45,964 bases of DNA from Pseudomonas sp. MN1F (GCF_009391885.1 NZ_VZII01000036.1:1-45964); one strand, 5' to 3'; shown: positions 16,927 to 25,110, counted from the first letter of the stretch. Numbers and translations: made by a program. The notes: a model not told the origin generated them from the sequence alone.

Positions 16927-17826
16927 TCAGGCGCCGGGGGTGAAATGCTTCTGCTGGGTCCCGCGGGCAATCAGGCGCGACAGGTAGTCGAGTTTCTGCG
17001 CATCCTGGTCGACGAACTTGAAGGTCAGCTGCAGCCAGTCACTTTCTGGCTTGGGCTCCAGCGCCGCGATGGCGTGCAGATAACCGTTCAGGCGCGCCAC
17101 TTCGGCATTCTCACCCTGCTCCAGGTCGAGCACTGCGCCCTCCAGCACCTGTGGCAACGCGGCACTGCGACGTACCACCAGCAACGCTTCCTTCAGGCTC
17201 AGGGCCTTGATCACGCAGGGCTGGGTGCCGCTGGCCAGGCGCAACTGGCCCTGCCCCCGCCCGGCCTGGGCCGCAGCCGCCGCAGTCTGCGGCTTCGGCG
17301 CATTGAGCAAAGGCTTGGCCGGCGCGGCAGCAGGCGCCGCCACCTTGGCCGCTTCAGGCTTGCCACCGGTCAGTGCACTCAGCGAGTCGTTGGCGAATGC
17401 CGAATTCACCCGTGCCGGTGCACCGGCCATCAGGCTTTCCAGCTTGCCGATCTTGCTCAGGGCTTTCTTCACCTTGGTCAACAGCTGTTCGTTGGTGAAC
17501 GGCTTGCCGACGAAGTCGGAGACGCCGGCCTGGATGGCCTGGATCACGTTCTCCTTGTCACCACGGCTGGTCACCATGATGAATTGCAGGTCCTTCATCT
17601 CAGGCTGCTGACGGCACCAGGTCAGCAACTCAAGGCCAGACATCTCCGGCATCTCCCAGTCGCACAGCACCAGGTCGAACGGCTCCTTGGCCAGCATGGC
17701 CATGGCCTTGCGACCGTTGACCGCATCTTCGATGACCATGCCCGGGAAGGCGTTGCGCAGGCACTTCCTGACCAGGTCACGAATGAACGGCGCGTCATCC
17801 ACGACCAGCACATTGACTTTACTCAT
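16927..17826 (-). CDS. Receiver-domain response regulator with degenerate PilZ-like C-terminus
   Basis: A 299-residue protein. The CheY-like receiver (1-125) keeps Asp10/Asp11, the phospho-acceptor Asp56 (LVLCDWEMP), a Thr in VTSRGD and the Lys in FVGKPFT. It is followed by an Ala/Pro-rich linker (about 160-190) and a C-terminal beta-rich region (about 195-299) whose end, LQLTFKFVDQDAQKLDYL, resembles the last strand and helix of a PilZ domain. The RxxxR and (D/N)xSxxG c-di-GMP motifs are not evident. No DNA-binding domain is present and no histidine kinase is adjacent. It sits between phoU and the M23 gene; a terminator separates it from phoU, so it is probably a separate unit. Confidence 0.8.
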   Translation of the reverse strand: MSKVNVLVVDDAPFIRDLVRKCLRNAFPGMVIEDAVNGRKAMAMLAKEPFDLVLCDWEMPEMSGLELLTWCRQQPEMKDLQFIMVTSRGDKENVIQAIQAGVSDFVGKPFTNEQLLTKVKKALSKIGKLESLMAGAPARVNSAFANDSLSALTGGKPEAAKVAAPAAAPAKPLLNAPKPQTAAAAAQAGRGQGQLRLASGTQPCVIKALSLKEALLVVRRSAALPQVLEGAVLDLEQGENAEVARLNGYLHAIAALEPKPESDWLQLTFKFVDQDAQKLDYLSRLIARGTQQKHFTPGA

Positions 17827-17940
17827 CGATACTCCTCTTGAACCCGACTAGCCTACCGCGCAAGGGTGGCCACTTGCCAACTCTAGGGTCACGCCGGGAC
17901 TTCTTCGCATCGTTCGCGGGTGCCTGCTGATTGCTCTGCC

Positions 17941-17972
17941 ACAAACGAAAACGCCCGGCACGGGCCGGGCGT
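17941..17972 (-). terminator. Terminator of the pst-phoU operon
   Basis: Stem ACGCCCGGC / GCCGGGCGT with loop ACGG (17951-17972) is followed on the minus strand by a T-rich tail TTTTCGTTTGT (17950-17941 and the base before). It lies just past the phoU stop. Confidence 0.8.
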
Positions 17973-17990
17973 CGATGCTCGGGAGCAATC

Positions 17991-18761
17991 TTATTTATCG
18001 TCAGGTTTGCCCGGAACATTAGCGCTTTCGGCCGCGTCACCGGCAGTGCCTTCGACTTCTGCCTTCATGCGCTTGAGGCCCATGTGCCGCACGTCGGTAC
18101 CGCGCACCAGGTAGATCACCAGCTCCGAGATGTTGCGTGCGTGGTCGCCGATCCGCTCCAGCGAACGCAGCACCCAGATCACGCTGAGCACCCGCGAGAT
18201 CGAGCGCGGGTCTTCCATCATGTAGGTGACCAGTTCACGCAGGGCAGTCTTGTACTCGCGGTCGATGGTCTTGTCGTACTGGGCCACCGCCAGTGCCAGG
18301 TCAGCATCGAAGCGGGCGAATGCATCGAGGGCGTCGCGCACCATGTTGCGCACCTGGTCGCCGATGTGGCGCACTTCGACGTAGCCACGCGGCGACTCGC
18401 CTTCCTCGCACAGCTGAATGGCGCGGCGGGCGATCTTGGTCGATTCATCGCCAATGCGTTCCAGGTCGATCACCGACTTGGAGATGCTGATGATCAGGCG
18501 CAGGTCGGAGGCCGCTGGCTGGCGGCGGGCGAGGATGCGCAGGCATTCCTCGTCGATGTTGCGCTCCATCTGGTTGATCTGCTCGTCGACTTCACGCACC
18601 TGCTGGGCCAGGCCCGAGTCGGCCTCGATCAGCGCGGTGACGGCATCGTTCACCTGCTTCTCGACCAGGCCACCCATGGCCAGCAAGTGGCTGCGCACCT
18701 CTTCGAGTTCGGCGTTGAACTGCTGGGAAATATGGTGCGTCAGGCTTTCTTTGTTGATCAT
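17991..18761 (-). CDS. phoU: Phosphate signalling protein PhoU
   Basis: A 256-residue all-helical protein with two PhoU repeats (about 15-105 and 115-215). Each repeat carries the metal/contact motif of the family: DLERIGDESTKIA (about 97-109) and SLERIGDHARNISE (about 200-213). PhoU lets the Pst transporter hold PhoR in the off state when phosphate is plentiful. ATG 18761 has CGGAGCG upstream; the longer upstream frame runs into pstB. It is the last gene of the minus-strand pst operon, 65 bases after pstB. Confidence 0.96.
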   Translation of the reverse strand: MINKESLTHHISQQFNAELEEVRSHLLAMGGLVEKQVNDAVTALIEADSGLAQQVREVDEQINQMERNIDEECLRILARRQPAASDLRLIISISKSVIDLERIGDESTKIARRAIQLCEEGESPRGYVEVRHIGDQVRNMVRDALDAFARFDADLALAVAQYDKTIDREYKTALRELVTYMMEDPRSISRVLSVIWVLRSLERIGDHARNISELVIYLVRGTDVRHMGLKRMKAEVEGTAGDAAESANVPGKPDDK

Positions 18762-18777
18762 CGTTTCGCTCCGCGAA

Positions 18778-18797
18778 GCAGCTGCAAGCTTCAAGTA
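18778..18797. repeat. Short AGCTGCAAGCTTCAAG repeat between pstB and phoU
   Basis: The motif AGCTGCAAGCTTCAAG is the same short repeat seen between pstB and pstA and, in part, between phoB and phoR (CAAGCTGCAAG at 13068-13078). It looks like scattered pseudomonad intergenic repeat sequence. No function can be read from it. Confidence 0.6.
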
Positions 18798-18826
18798 GTT
18801 CGTATCGTTCCCTGGGCAAGCCGGGC

Positions 18827-19660
18827 TTAGCCGTAACGACCGGTGATGTAGTCTTCGGTCTGCTTCTTCGCCGGGTTGGTGAACAGGGTGTCGGTATCCC
18901 CGAATTCGACCAGTTTGCCCATGTACATGAACGCGGTGTAGTCCGAAACACGCGCCGCCTGTTGCATGTTGTGGGTCACGATGACGATGGTGTACTTGGA
19001 TTTCAGTTCGTAGATCAGCTCTTCGACCTTCAACGTCGAGATCGGGTCCAGCGCCGAGCACGGTTCGTCGAGCAGCAGCACCTCAGGCTCGACGGCGATG
19101 GTGCGGGCAATCACCAGACGCTGCTGCTGGCCGCCGGACAGGCCCAGGGCAGATTCGTGCAGGCGGTCCTTGACCTCGTCCCACAGGGCGGCGCCCTTCA
19201 GTGCCCACTCCACGGCTTCATCGAGCACGCGCTTCTTGTTGATGCCCTGGATACGCAGGCCGTAGACCACGTTCTCGTAGATGGTCTTGGGGAACGGGTT
19301 AGGCTTCTGGAACACCATGCCCACCCGGCGACGCAGCTCGGCCACGTCTTCGCCCTTGCGGTAGATGTTGTTGCCGTACAAGTTGATGGCGCCTTCCACG
19401 CGGCAGCCGTCGACCAGGTCGTTCATGCGGTTGAACGTGCGCAGCAGGGTCGACTTGCCACAGCCGGACGGGCCGATGAAGGCGGTCACACGCTGTTTGG
19501 GGATGTTCATCTGCACGTCGAACAGGGCTTGTTTGTCGCCGTAGAACAGGCTCAGGCCCGGCACTTCGATGGCCACGGTTTCTTCAGCCAGGCGCAGGCC
19601 CTGCTTGTCGCGACCCAGGGCAGACATGTCGATGCCGTGGGTATGGGATTCGTTCTGCAT
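18827..19660 (-). CDS. pstB: Phosphate ABC transporter ATPase PstB
   Basis: A 277-residue ABC ATPase that drives phosphate import through PstC/PstA. It has Walker A GPSGCGKS (63-70), Q-loop FQKPNPFP, signature LSGGQQQRL, Walker B VLLLDEPCSALDP and the switch His in VTHNMQQA. The PstB-specific N-terminal part is somewhat longer than in E. coli (257 aa). ATG 19660 is preceded by GGAG; the upstream frame extension is derived from an intergenic repeat. The order pstC-pstA-pstB-phoU is standard. Confidence 0.97.
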   Translation of the reverse strand: MQNESHTHGIDMSALGRDKQGLRLAEETVAIEVPGLSLFYGDKQALFDVQMNIPKQRVTAFIGPSGCGKSTLLRTFNRMNDLVDGCRVEGAINLYGNNIYRKGEDVAELRRRVGMVFQKPNPFPKTIYENVVYGLRIQGINKKRVLDEAVEWALKGAALWDEVKDRLHESALGLSGGQQQRLVIARTIAVEPEVLLLDEPCSALDPISTLKVEELIYELKSKYTIVIVTHNMQQAARVSDYTAFMYMGKLVEFGDTDTLFTNPAKKQTEDYITGRYG

Positions 19661-19675
19661 GGTTGACTCCATTTG

Positions 19676-19757
19676 TAGCTGCAAGCTTCGAGCTGCAAGC
19701 TGCAAGTTAGGGCAAAGCGGCAATCTGCTTGGAGCTTGCCGCTTGTGACTTAAAGCT
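19676..19757. repeat. Intergenic AGCTTGAAGCTTGCAGC-type repeat cluster between pstA and pstB
   Basis: The 101-base gap holds several copies of a 7-8-base theme (AGCTGCAAG, CTTCGAGCTGCAAG, CTGCAAG) followed by an inverted copy (CTTGGAGCTTGCCGCTTG). The opposed copies can fold into a hairpin inside the pst mRNA. Related bits occur at 18778 and 13068. This is probably pseudomonad repeat DNA; the hairpin may affect the pstB/pstA ratio. Confidence 0.65.
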
Positions 19758-19761
19758 TCAA

Positions 19762-21432
19762 TCAGCTGTCGAGCGCCTTGTACTTCTCGCGCAGGTGGTT
19801 ACGGATCCACACCGCCGACAGGTTGAGGGTGGCAATCACCAGCACCAGCAGCAGCGCGGTGGCGTATACCAGCGGTCGCGCAGCCTCGACGTTCGGGCTC
19901 TGGAAGCCGACGTCGTAGATGTGGAAGCCCAGGTGCATGATCTTCTGGTCCAGGTGCAGGTACGGGTAGTTGCCGTCCAGCGGCAGCGATGGCGCCAGCT
20001 TCACCACACCCACCAGCATCAGCGGCGCCACTTCACCAGCGGCGCGGGCCACGGCGAGGATCATGCCGGTCATCATGGCCGGGCTGGCCATCGGCAGGAC
20101 GATCTTCCACAGGGTTTCGGCCTTGGTCGCACCCAGGGCCAGGGAGCCTTCACGCACGGTCCGCGGAATCCGCGCCAGGCCTTCCTCGGTGGCCACGATC
20201 ACCACCGGCACGGCCAGCAGCGCCAGGGTCAGCGAAGCCCACAGCAAGCCCGGGGTACCCAAGGTCGGCGCCGGCAGCGCTTCGGGGAAGAACAGGCGGT
20301 CGATCGAGCCGCCCAGCACGTAGACGAAGAAGCCCAGGCCGAATACGCCGTAGACGATCGCCGGCACGCCGGCCAAGTTGTTCACCGCGATGCGGATCAG
20401 GCGGGTTACGGGGCCTTGCCTGGCGTATTCGCGCAGGTAGACCGCAGCCAGCACGCCGAACGGCGTGACGATTACGGCCATGATCAGGGTCATCATCACG
20501 GTGCCGAAGATGGCCGGGAAGATGCCGCCCTCGGTGTTGGCTTCACGCGGATCGTCGCTGAGGAACTCCCAGACCTTGGCGAAATAGGTGCCCATCTTGC
20601 TGAAGCCGGACATGCCGTTCGGCTGGACGGCGTGCACCACCTTGCTCAGGTTGATTTCCACTTCGCGGCCGTTGCCGTCGCGGGCCACCAGGCTGTCGCG
20701 GGCAAAGGCCTGGTGCAGGCCCAGCAGGCGGTCCTCGATGGCCTTGTAGCGGCTGTTCAGCTCGGCGCGTTCGGCGTCCATGTCGGCCTGGGCGGTGGCG
20801 TCCAGCTTGCCGTCCAGTTCCAGCTTGCGGCCGTGCAGGCGCAGGCGCTCGAGGCCATGGTTGATGGCACCGATGTCCTTCTTCTCAAGGGTTTGCAGCT
20901 CGCTGTTGAGCTGGTTGGCGCGCTTCAGGCGGGCTTGCAGCTCGCTCCAGGCCGCCGGGCCTTGGGCAACCACGCGGCCTTCTTCCTTGACGCTGACCAG
21001 GTAACCGTAGAAGTTGCCCCACTCGCGGCGTTCCAGCGCGATCAGGTCGGCCGGGTGCTGCTGGTCGACCAGCCAGTCGCCGACCACCCAGGTGAAGTCG
21101 CTGCCGTTGAGGTCGCGGTTACCCACCTTGACCAGCTCGCGGGTCATGAACTCTGGGCCGTCGTCTGGCACCGGCAGGCCGGCGCCCTTGAGGCGGGCAC
21201 GCGGGACTTCTTCCTTCTGCACCACTTCGCCGATGACAACGAGGTCGGCCTGGCCCGGCACCTTGTAGGTGGCCTGGATCAGGTCGGCTGGCCAGAAGTG
21301 GCCCAGGCCGCGTACGGCGATCACCGCCAGCAGGCCAACGGTCATGATCACCGCCATGGCCACCGCGCCACCGCTGATCCAGACGCCTGGGGCGCCGCTC
21401 TTGAACCAGCCTTTGAGGGAATCCTTTTTCAC
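19762..21432 (-). CDS. pstA: Phosphate ABC transporter permease PstA with extra periplasmic domain
   Basis: A 556-residue permease, against 296 in E. coli. The first membrane helix (about 16-42) is followed by a roughly 250-residue periplasmic insertion (about 45-300), then the usual permease domain from GGIFPAIFGTVMMTL onward. The EAA-type loop reads EEGLARIPRTVREGSLALGATKAET. The inserted part includes a heptad-rich helical stretch (LKRANQLNSELQTLEKKD and AQADMDAERAELNSRYKAIE) likely to form a coiled coil. Start is GTG at 21432 with AAAGGT upstream. It lies 17 bases after pstC. The large form is usual in pseudomonads as I recall, but the insertion has no assigned job. Confidence 0.92.
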   Translation of the reverse strand: MKKDSLKGWFKSGAPGVWISGGAVAMAVIMTVGLLAVIAVRGLGHFWPADLIQATYKVPGQADLVVIGEVVQKEEVPRARLKGAGLPVPDDGPEFMTRELVKVGNRDLNGSDFTWVVGDWLVDQQHPADLIALERREWGNFYGYLVSVKEEGRVVAQGPAAWSELQARLKRANQLNSELQTLEKKDIGAINHGLERLRLHGRKLELDGKLDATAQADMDAERAELNSRYKAIEDRLLGLHQAFARDSLVARDGNGREVEINLSKVVHAVQPNGMSGFSKMGTYFAKVWEFLSDDPREANTEGGIFPAIFGTVMMTLIMAVIVTPFGVLAAVYLREYARQGPVTRLIRIAVNNLAGVPAIVYGVFGLGFFVYVLGGSIDRLFFPEALPAPTLGTPGLLWASLTLALLAVPVVIVATEEGLARIPRTVREGSLALGATKAETLWKIVLPMASPAMMTGMILAVARAAGEVAPLMLVGVVKLAPSLPLDGNYPYLHLDQKIMHLGFHIYDVGFQSPNVEAARPLVYATALLLVLVIATLNLSAVWIRNHLREKYKALDS

Positions 21433-21449
21433 GGATCGCTACCTTTCTA

Positions 21450-23738
21450 TCAAAGCGACGAGTATTTCTTGCGCAGACGCTGGCGAATCAGCTCGGCCAA
21501 GGTGTTCATGATGAAGGTGAACATCAGCAGCACGAGAGCGGCGAGGAACAGCACACGATAGTGGCTGCCGCCAACTTCCGATTCAGGCATTTCCACCGCC
21601 ACGTTGGCGGCCAGGGTGCGCATGCCTTCGAACAGGTTCAGTTCCATCACCGGGGTGTTGCCGGTGGCCATCAGCACGATCATGGTCTCGCCCACCGCAC
21701 GGCCCATGCCGATCATCAGCGCCGAGAAGATGCCCGGGCTGGCGGTGAGGATGACCACGCGGGTCAGGGTCTGCCATGGCGTCGCACCCAGGGCCAGGGA
21801 GCCCAGGGTCAAGCTGCGCGGCACGCTGAACACGGCGTCTTCGGCGATCGAGTAGATGTTCGGGATGACCGCGAAGCCCATGGCGATACCGACCACCAGG
21901 GCGTTGCGCTGGTCATAGCGCAGGCCGAGCGTGTGCTCGATCCACAGGCGCATGTCACCACCGAAGAACCAGCTTTCGAGGTACGGGCTGACCGACAGGG
22001 CGAACCAGCCGATCACCAGGATCACCGGGATCAGGATTGCCGCTTCCCAGCCATCCGGGATGCGCAGGCGGATCGACTCCGGCAGGCGGCTCCAGCTAAA
22101 GCCTGCCAGCAGGATGCCGAGGGGCATGATCAGGAACAGGCTGAACACGCCCGGCAGGTGGCCTTCCAGGTACGGTGCGAGGAACAGGCCGGCGAAAAAG
22201 CCGAGGATCACCGTCGGCATCGCTTCCATCAGCTCGATCACCGGCTTGACCTTGCGGCGCATGCCCGGGGCCATGAAGTAGGCGGTGTAGATGGCGGCGG
22301 CAATGGCCAGCGGGGCGGCCAGGATCATCGCGTAGAACGCGGCCTTGAGGGTACCGAAGGTCAGCGGCGACAGGCTCAGCTTGGGTTCGAAGTCGGTGTT
22401 CGAGGCGGTCGACTGCCAGACGTACTTGGGCTCGTCATAGTTCTCGTACCAGACCTTGCCCCACAGCGCGCTGAAGGAAATTTCCGGGTGCGGGTTGCGC
22501 AGGCTCAGCGGCAGCAGCTTGCCGCCTTCTTCGATGATGATGCGGTTGGCACGCGGCGAAAGGGCCAGGATGCCTGCACCTTCGGCAGCCTGCTCGACCA
22601 GCAGGGTGCGGTGCGCGGTGCTGTGGAACACGCCGAGCTTGCCGTCGGTATCCAGGGCGATGAAGCCCTTGCGACGCTCTTCGGCATCGATCTGGGCGAT
22701 CGGCGCCTTGCCCAACTGGAAGGTACGGATCTGCTTGAAGCGCTGCTCGCCATCCGGGTCGCGGGCCATGAACCACTGGGCCAGGCCGCCCTTGGAATCG
22801 CCGATGATCAGCGAGATGCCACCCACCAGCTGGGCGGTGGCGGTGATTTCGGTGTCGGCGCTTTCGGCCAGCTTGTAGCGGCCATTGAGGCTCTTGTCGC
22901 GCAGGCTGAAGACATCGGCGGTGGCGCGACCGTTGATCACGTACAACCACTGCTGACGCGGGTCGATGAAGATGTTCTTCACCACTTCGGTCATCTGCGG
23001 CAATTCGATGCGGTTCTGCTCGGTGCTGGTCTCGCCGGTCAGCATGTTTTCGCTGCGCGACAGCTCGACCACCTGCAGGTGCGCACCCGTGGAGCCGGCC
23101 AGCACCAGGGTGTCGCCATTGACGTTGACGCTCACGTGCTCCAGCGCACGGCCTTGGTCGTCGAGCACGAACGGCGCCTGGCCGTACGGGTAGTCGATGG
23201 CTGGGGTGATGGTCTTCTTGTTGTCCGGGTAGGTGATCTTGTAGGTGTGGTGGAACACCAGTGCCTGACCATTGGACAGACCGAGCACGACCAGCGGGCT
23301 GCCCGGCTGGTCAGCGCCGATCGAAGCGACCTGGGTACCTGCCGGCAATGGCAGGTCGACGCGGCTGAGCGCGTTACCGCTCTTGGTGTCGAAGAAAATG
23401 GCCTGACCCTTGTCCGAAACGCGCATGCCGACCAGGTTCTGCTCTTCAAGGGCGATCATCAGTGGCTTGCCGGCATCCTGTTGCAGCCAGGTTGGCTCCA
23501 GGGCCTTCTTGCTGGTCAGCTCGGCGCCCTGGAACAGTGGCAGCACCACATAAGCCAGATAAAAGAAGATCAGCGTGATGGCTGCCAATACGGCAAGCCC
23601 GCCCACCAGTACATACCAGCGGGTCAGGCGATCCTTGAGGGCGCGCATGCGGCGCTTGCGTTGCAACTCGGGCGTATTGAAGTCAATCCGCACGGGCGGG
23701 GAATTTGGGGTCATTGTGGAATTGGCCAGATCATTCAT
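21450..23738 (-). CDS. pstC: Phosphate ABC transporter permease PstC with propeller-like periplasmic domain
   Basis: A 762-residue permease, against 319 in E. coli. A basic cytoplasmic N-terminus (1-40) and one membrane helix (about 43-68) precede a roughly 390-residue periplasmic region (about 70-460). That region has seven repeats of the pattern small residue, two or three hydrophobic strand residues, G-x-G turn, strand, for example GQAIFFDTKSG, SPLVVLGLSNGQ, DTLVLAGSTGA, QQWLYVINGRA, GISLIIGDSKGG, KGFIALDTDGK and ANRIIIEEGGK. This suggests a seven-bladed beta-propeller. The permease core follows with the EAA-like loop SVPRSLTLGSLALGATPWQT. ATG 23738 has AGGG seven bases upstream; ATG 23714 is an alternative. 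Confidence 0.93.
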   Translation of the reverse strand: MNDLANSTMTPNSPPVRIDFNTPELQRKRRMRALKDRLTRWYVLVGGLAVLAAITLIFFYLAYVVLPLFQGAELTSKKALEPTWLQQDAGKPLMIALEEQNLVGMRVSDKGQAIFFDTKSGNALSRVDLPLPAGTQVASIGADQPGSPLVVLGLSNGQALVFHHTYKITYPDNKKTITPAIDYPYGQAPFVLDDQGRALEHVSVNVNGDTLVLAGSTGAHLQVVELSRSENMLTGETSTEQNRIELPQMTEVVKNIFIDPRQQWLYVINGRATADVFSLRDKSLNGRYKLAESADTEITATAQLVGGISLIIGDSKGGLAQWFMARDPDGEQRFKQIRTFQLGKAPIAQIDAEERRKGFIALDTDGKLGVFHSTAHRTLLVEQAAEGAGILALSPRANRIIIEEGGKLLPLSLRNPHPEISFSALWGKVWYENYDEPKYVWQSTASNTDFEPKLSLSPLTFGTLKAAFYAMILAAPLAIAAAIYTAYFMAPGMRRKVKPVIELMEAMPTVILGFFAGLFLAPYLEGHLPGVFSLFLIMPLGILLAGFSWSRLPESIRLRIPDGWEAAILIPVILVIGWFALSVSPYLESWFFGGDMRLWIEHTLGLRYDQRNALVVGIAMGFAVIPNIYSIAEDAVFSVPRSLTLGSLALGATPWQTLTRVVILTASPGIFSALMIGMGRAVGETMIVLMATGNTPVMELNLFEGMRTLAANVAVEMPESEVGGSHYRVLFLAALVLLMFTFIMNTLAELIRQRLRKKYSSL

Positions 23739-23760
23739 GCGCACACCCTAGCGGTCCCGT

Positions 23761-23778
23761 ATGACAAAAACATGACAG
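23761..23778 (-). promoter_or_regulatory. Pho box directly upstream of pstC
   Basis: On the minus strand CTGTCAT, GTTT, TTGTCAT: a near-perfect PhoB box of two 7-bp repeats. It ends only 22 bases before the pstC ATG, so a promoter placed at the normal spacing (-10 about ten bases on, here TAGGGT) would start transcription at or next to the start codon. It gives pstCAB-phoU a PhoB site separate from pstS. Confidence 0.8.
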
Positions 23779-23840
23779 TGAGTTGACGCAAAAAAGCCCG
23801 CCGCTCAGGAACCCTGGCACCGGACTGGAAAGTCGTGGAA

Positions 23841-23865
23841 GAGGCCGGGCATCAGCACCGGCCTC
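23841..23865 (-). terminator. Hairpin after pstS
   Basis: Stem GAGGCCGG / CCGGCCTC with a 9-base loop lies 12 bases past the pstS stop. There is no immediate U-run; a T6 run occurs further down (minus strand, about 23785-23780) after GCGGGC. It may attenuate read-through from the abundant pstS message into pstCAB. Confidence 0.6.
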
Positions 23866-23877
23866 ATCCTCAATTAC

Positions 23878-24876
23878 TTACTTCTTTGCAACGTTACCGG
23901 CGTGGGACAGGCCCAGGTCAGCCAGTGCCTTGTCGACCACTTTGGCCGGCAGCGGGATGTAACCATCCTTCACCACGATCTGCTGGCCAGCCTGCGACAG
24001 GACCAGCTTGACGAACTCGGCTTCCAGCGGGGCCAGCGGCTTGTTCGGCGCCTTGTTGACGTAGACGTACAGGAAGCGCGACAGCGGGTAGGTGCCGTTC
24101 AGGGCGTTGGTTTCGTTGTCTTCAACGAACTCGCCGCCTTCTTTCTTGGCCAAGGCCACGGTCTTGACGCTGGCAGTCTTGTAGCCGATGCCCGAATAGC
24201 CGATGCCGTTCAGCGAGGAGCTGATCGACTGCACGACCGAAGCCGAGCCAGGCTGTTCGTTGACGCTAGGCTTGAAGTCGCCTTTGCACAGGGCTTCTTC
24301 CTTGAAGTAGCCGTAGGTACCCGATACCGAGTTGCGACCGAACAGCTGCACCGGCTTGTTGGCCAAGTCGCCAGTCACGCCCAGGTCGCCCCAGGTCTTG
24401 ACGTCGGCTTTGGCGCCGCACAGGCGGGTGGACGAGAAAATGGCATCGACCTGAGCCATGGTCAGGCCTTTGATCGGGTTGTCCTTGTGCACGAACACGG
24501 CCAGGGCGTCGACGGCGACCGGGATGGCGGTCGGCTTGTAGCCGTACTTCTGCTCGAAGGCCTGCAGCTCGACGTCCTTCATCTTGCGGCTCATCGGGCC
24601 GAGGTTGGCGGTACCTTCGGTCAGCGCGGGTGGCGCGGTGGAGGAGCCGGCAGCCTGAATCTGGATGTTTACGTTCGGATATTCCTTCTTGTAGGCCTCG
24701 GCCCACAGAGTCATCAGGTTCGCGAGGGTGTCGGAACCGACGCTGGAGAGGTTGCCCGAAACACCGGTGGTCTTGGTGTAGGTCGGGATCGCAGGGTCGA
24801 CAGCGGCTACCGCGTTGGCGGTGGCAACGCCAGCGGCGGCAAAGGTGAGGGCCGCCATCAAACGCTTCAGTTTCAT
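23878..24876 (-). CDS. pstS: Phosphate-binding periplasmic protein PstS
   Basis: A 332-residue substrate-binding protein for the Pst transporter. The signal peptide covers about residues 1-25 (AAAGVATANAVAA). Phosphate-contact segments of the PstS family are visible: VGSDTLANLM (46-55), AAGSSTAPPAL (about 75-85) and GRNSVSGTYGYF (about 180-191). It is on the same strand as pstCAB-phoU but separated from pstC by 139 bases that hold a hairpin and a Pho box. The upstream region carries four PhoB repeats. It is expected to be one of the most strongly induced proteins in phosphate starvation. Confidence 0.96.
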   Translation of the reverse strand: MKLKRLMAALTFAAAGVATANAVAAVDPAIPTYTKTTGVSGNLSSVGSDTLANLMTLWAEAYKKEYPNVNIQIQAAGSSTAPPALTEGTANLGPMSRKMKDVELQAFEQKYGYKPTAIPVAVDALAVFVHKDNPIKGLTMAQVDAIFSSTRLCGAKADVKTWGDLGVTGDLANKPVQLFGRNSVSGTYGYFKEEALCKGDFKPSVNEQPGSASVVQSISSSLNGIGYSGIGYKTASVKTVALAKKEGGEFVEDNETNALNGTYPLSRFLYVYVNKAPNKPLAPLEAEFVKLVLSQAGQQIVVKDGYIPLPAKVVDKALADLGLSHAGNVAKK

Positions 24877-24923
24877 GCCTTGCTCCTAGCAGGAATATTG
24901 GGGTGTTGGATGGAACGGGGCCA

Positions 24924-24979
24924 AGTATCTGCAGGCCGCATGAATACGATATGACTCAATTGTGACAAATGGATGAAAG
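24924..24979 (-). promoter_or_regulatory. Pho-box array and promoter of pstS
   Basis: Reading the minus strand, four 7-mers recur every 11 bases: CTTTCAT (24979-24973), TTGTCAC (24968-24962), GAGTCAT (24957-24951) and TATTCAT (24946-24940). Ten bases after the last one is a -10-like GATACT (24929-24924). That is the arrangement of a PhoB-activated promoter with two adjoining Pho boxes. Confidence 0.8.
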
Positions 24980-24997
24980 GCCATCACGAAAAGAGGT

Positions 24998-25094
24998 CTG
25001 GCCTCTTCTCGACTGAAGCCGCCCCCTCAGGTTTTGCACAGGCCTCAGGGCCTACACCGTACCTGCAGGAGCGGCTTCAGCCGCGAAGAGGCCA
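24998..25094. repeat. REP element pair (inverted)
   Basis: Unit A (24998-25031, CTGGCCTCTTCTCGACTGAA onward) and unit B (25062-25094, CCTGCAGGAGCGGCTTCAGC onward) are inverted copies of the P. putida REP theme. They lie between the pstS promoter and the end of the MFS gene and probably form a 3' hairpin for the latter. Confidence 0.8.
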
Positions 25095-25110
25095 GTTGCC
25101 TTGGCGCAGA

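Noticed and set aside
23881..24954. Long open frame on the plus strand opposite pstS
   Set aside because: It is the antisense of pstS; pstS has a signal peptide and phosphate-binding motifs and is the real gene.
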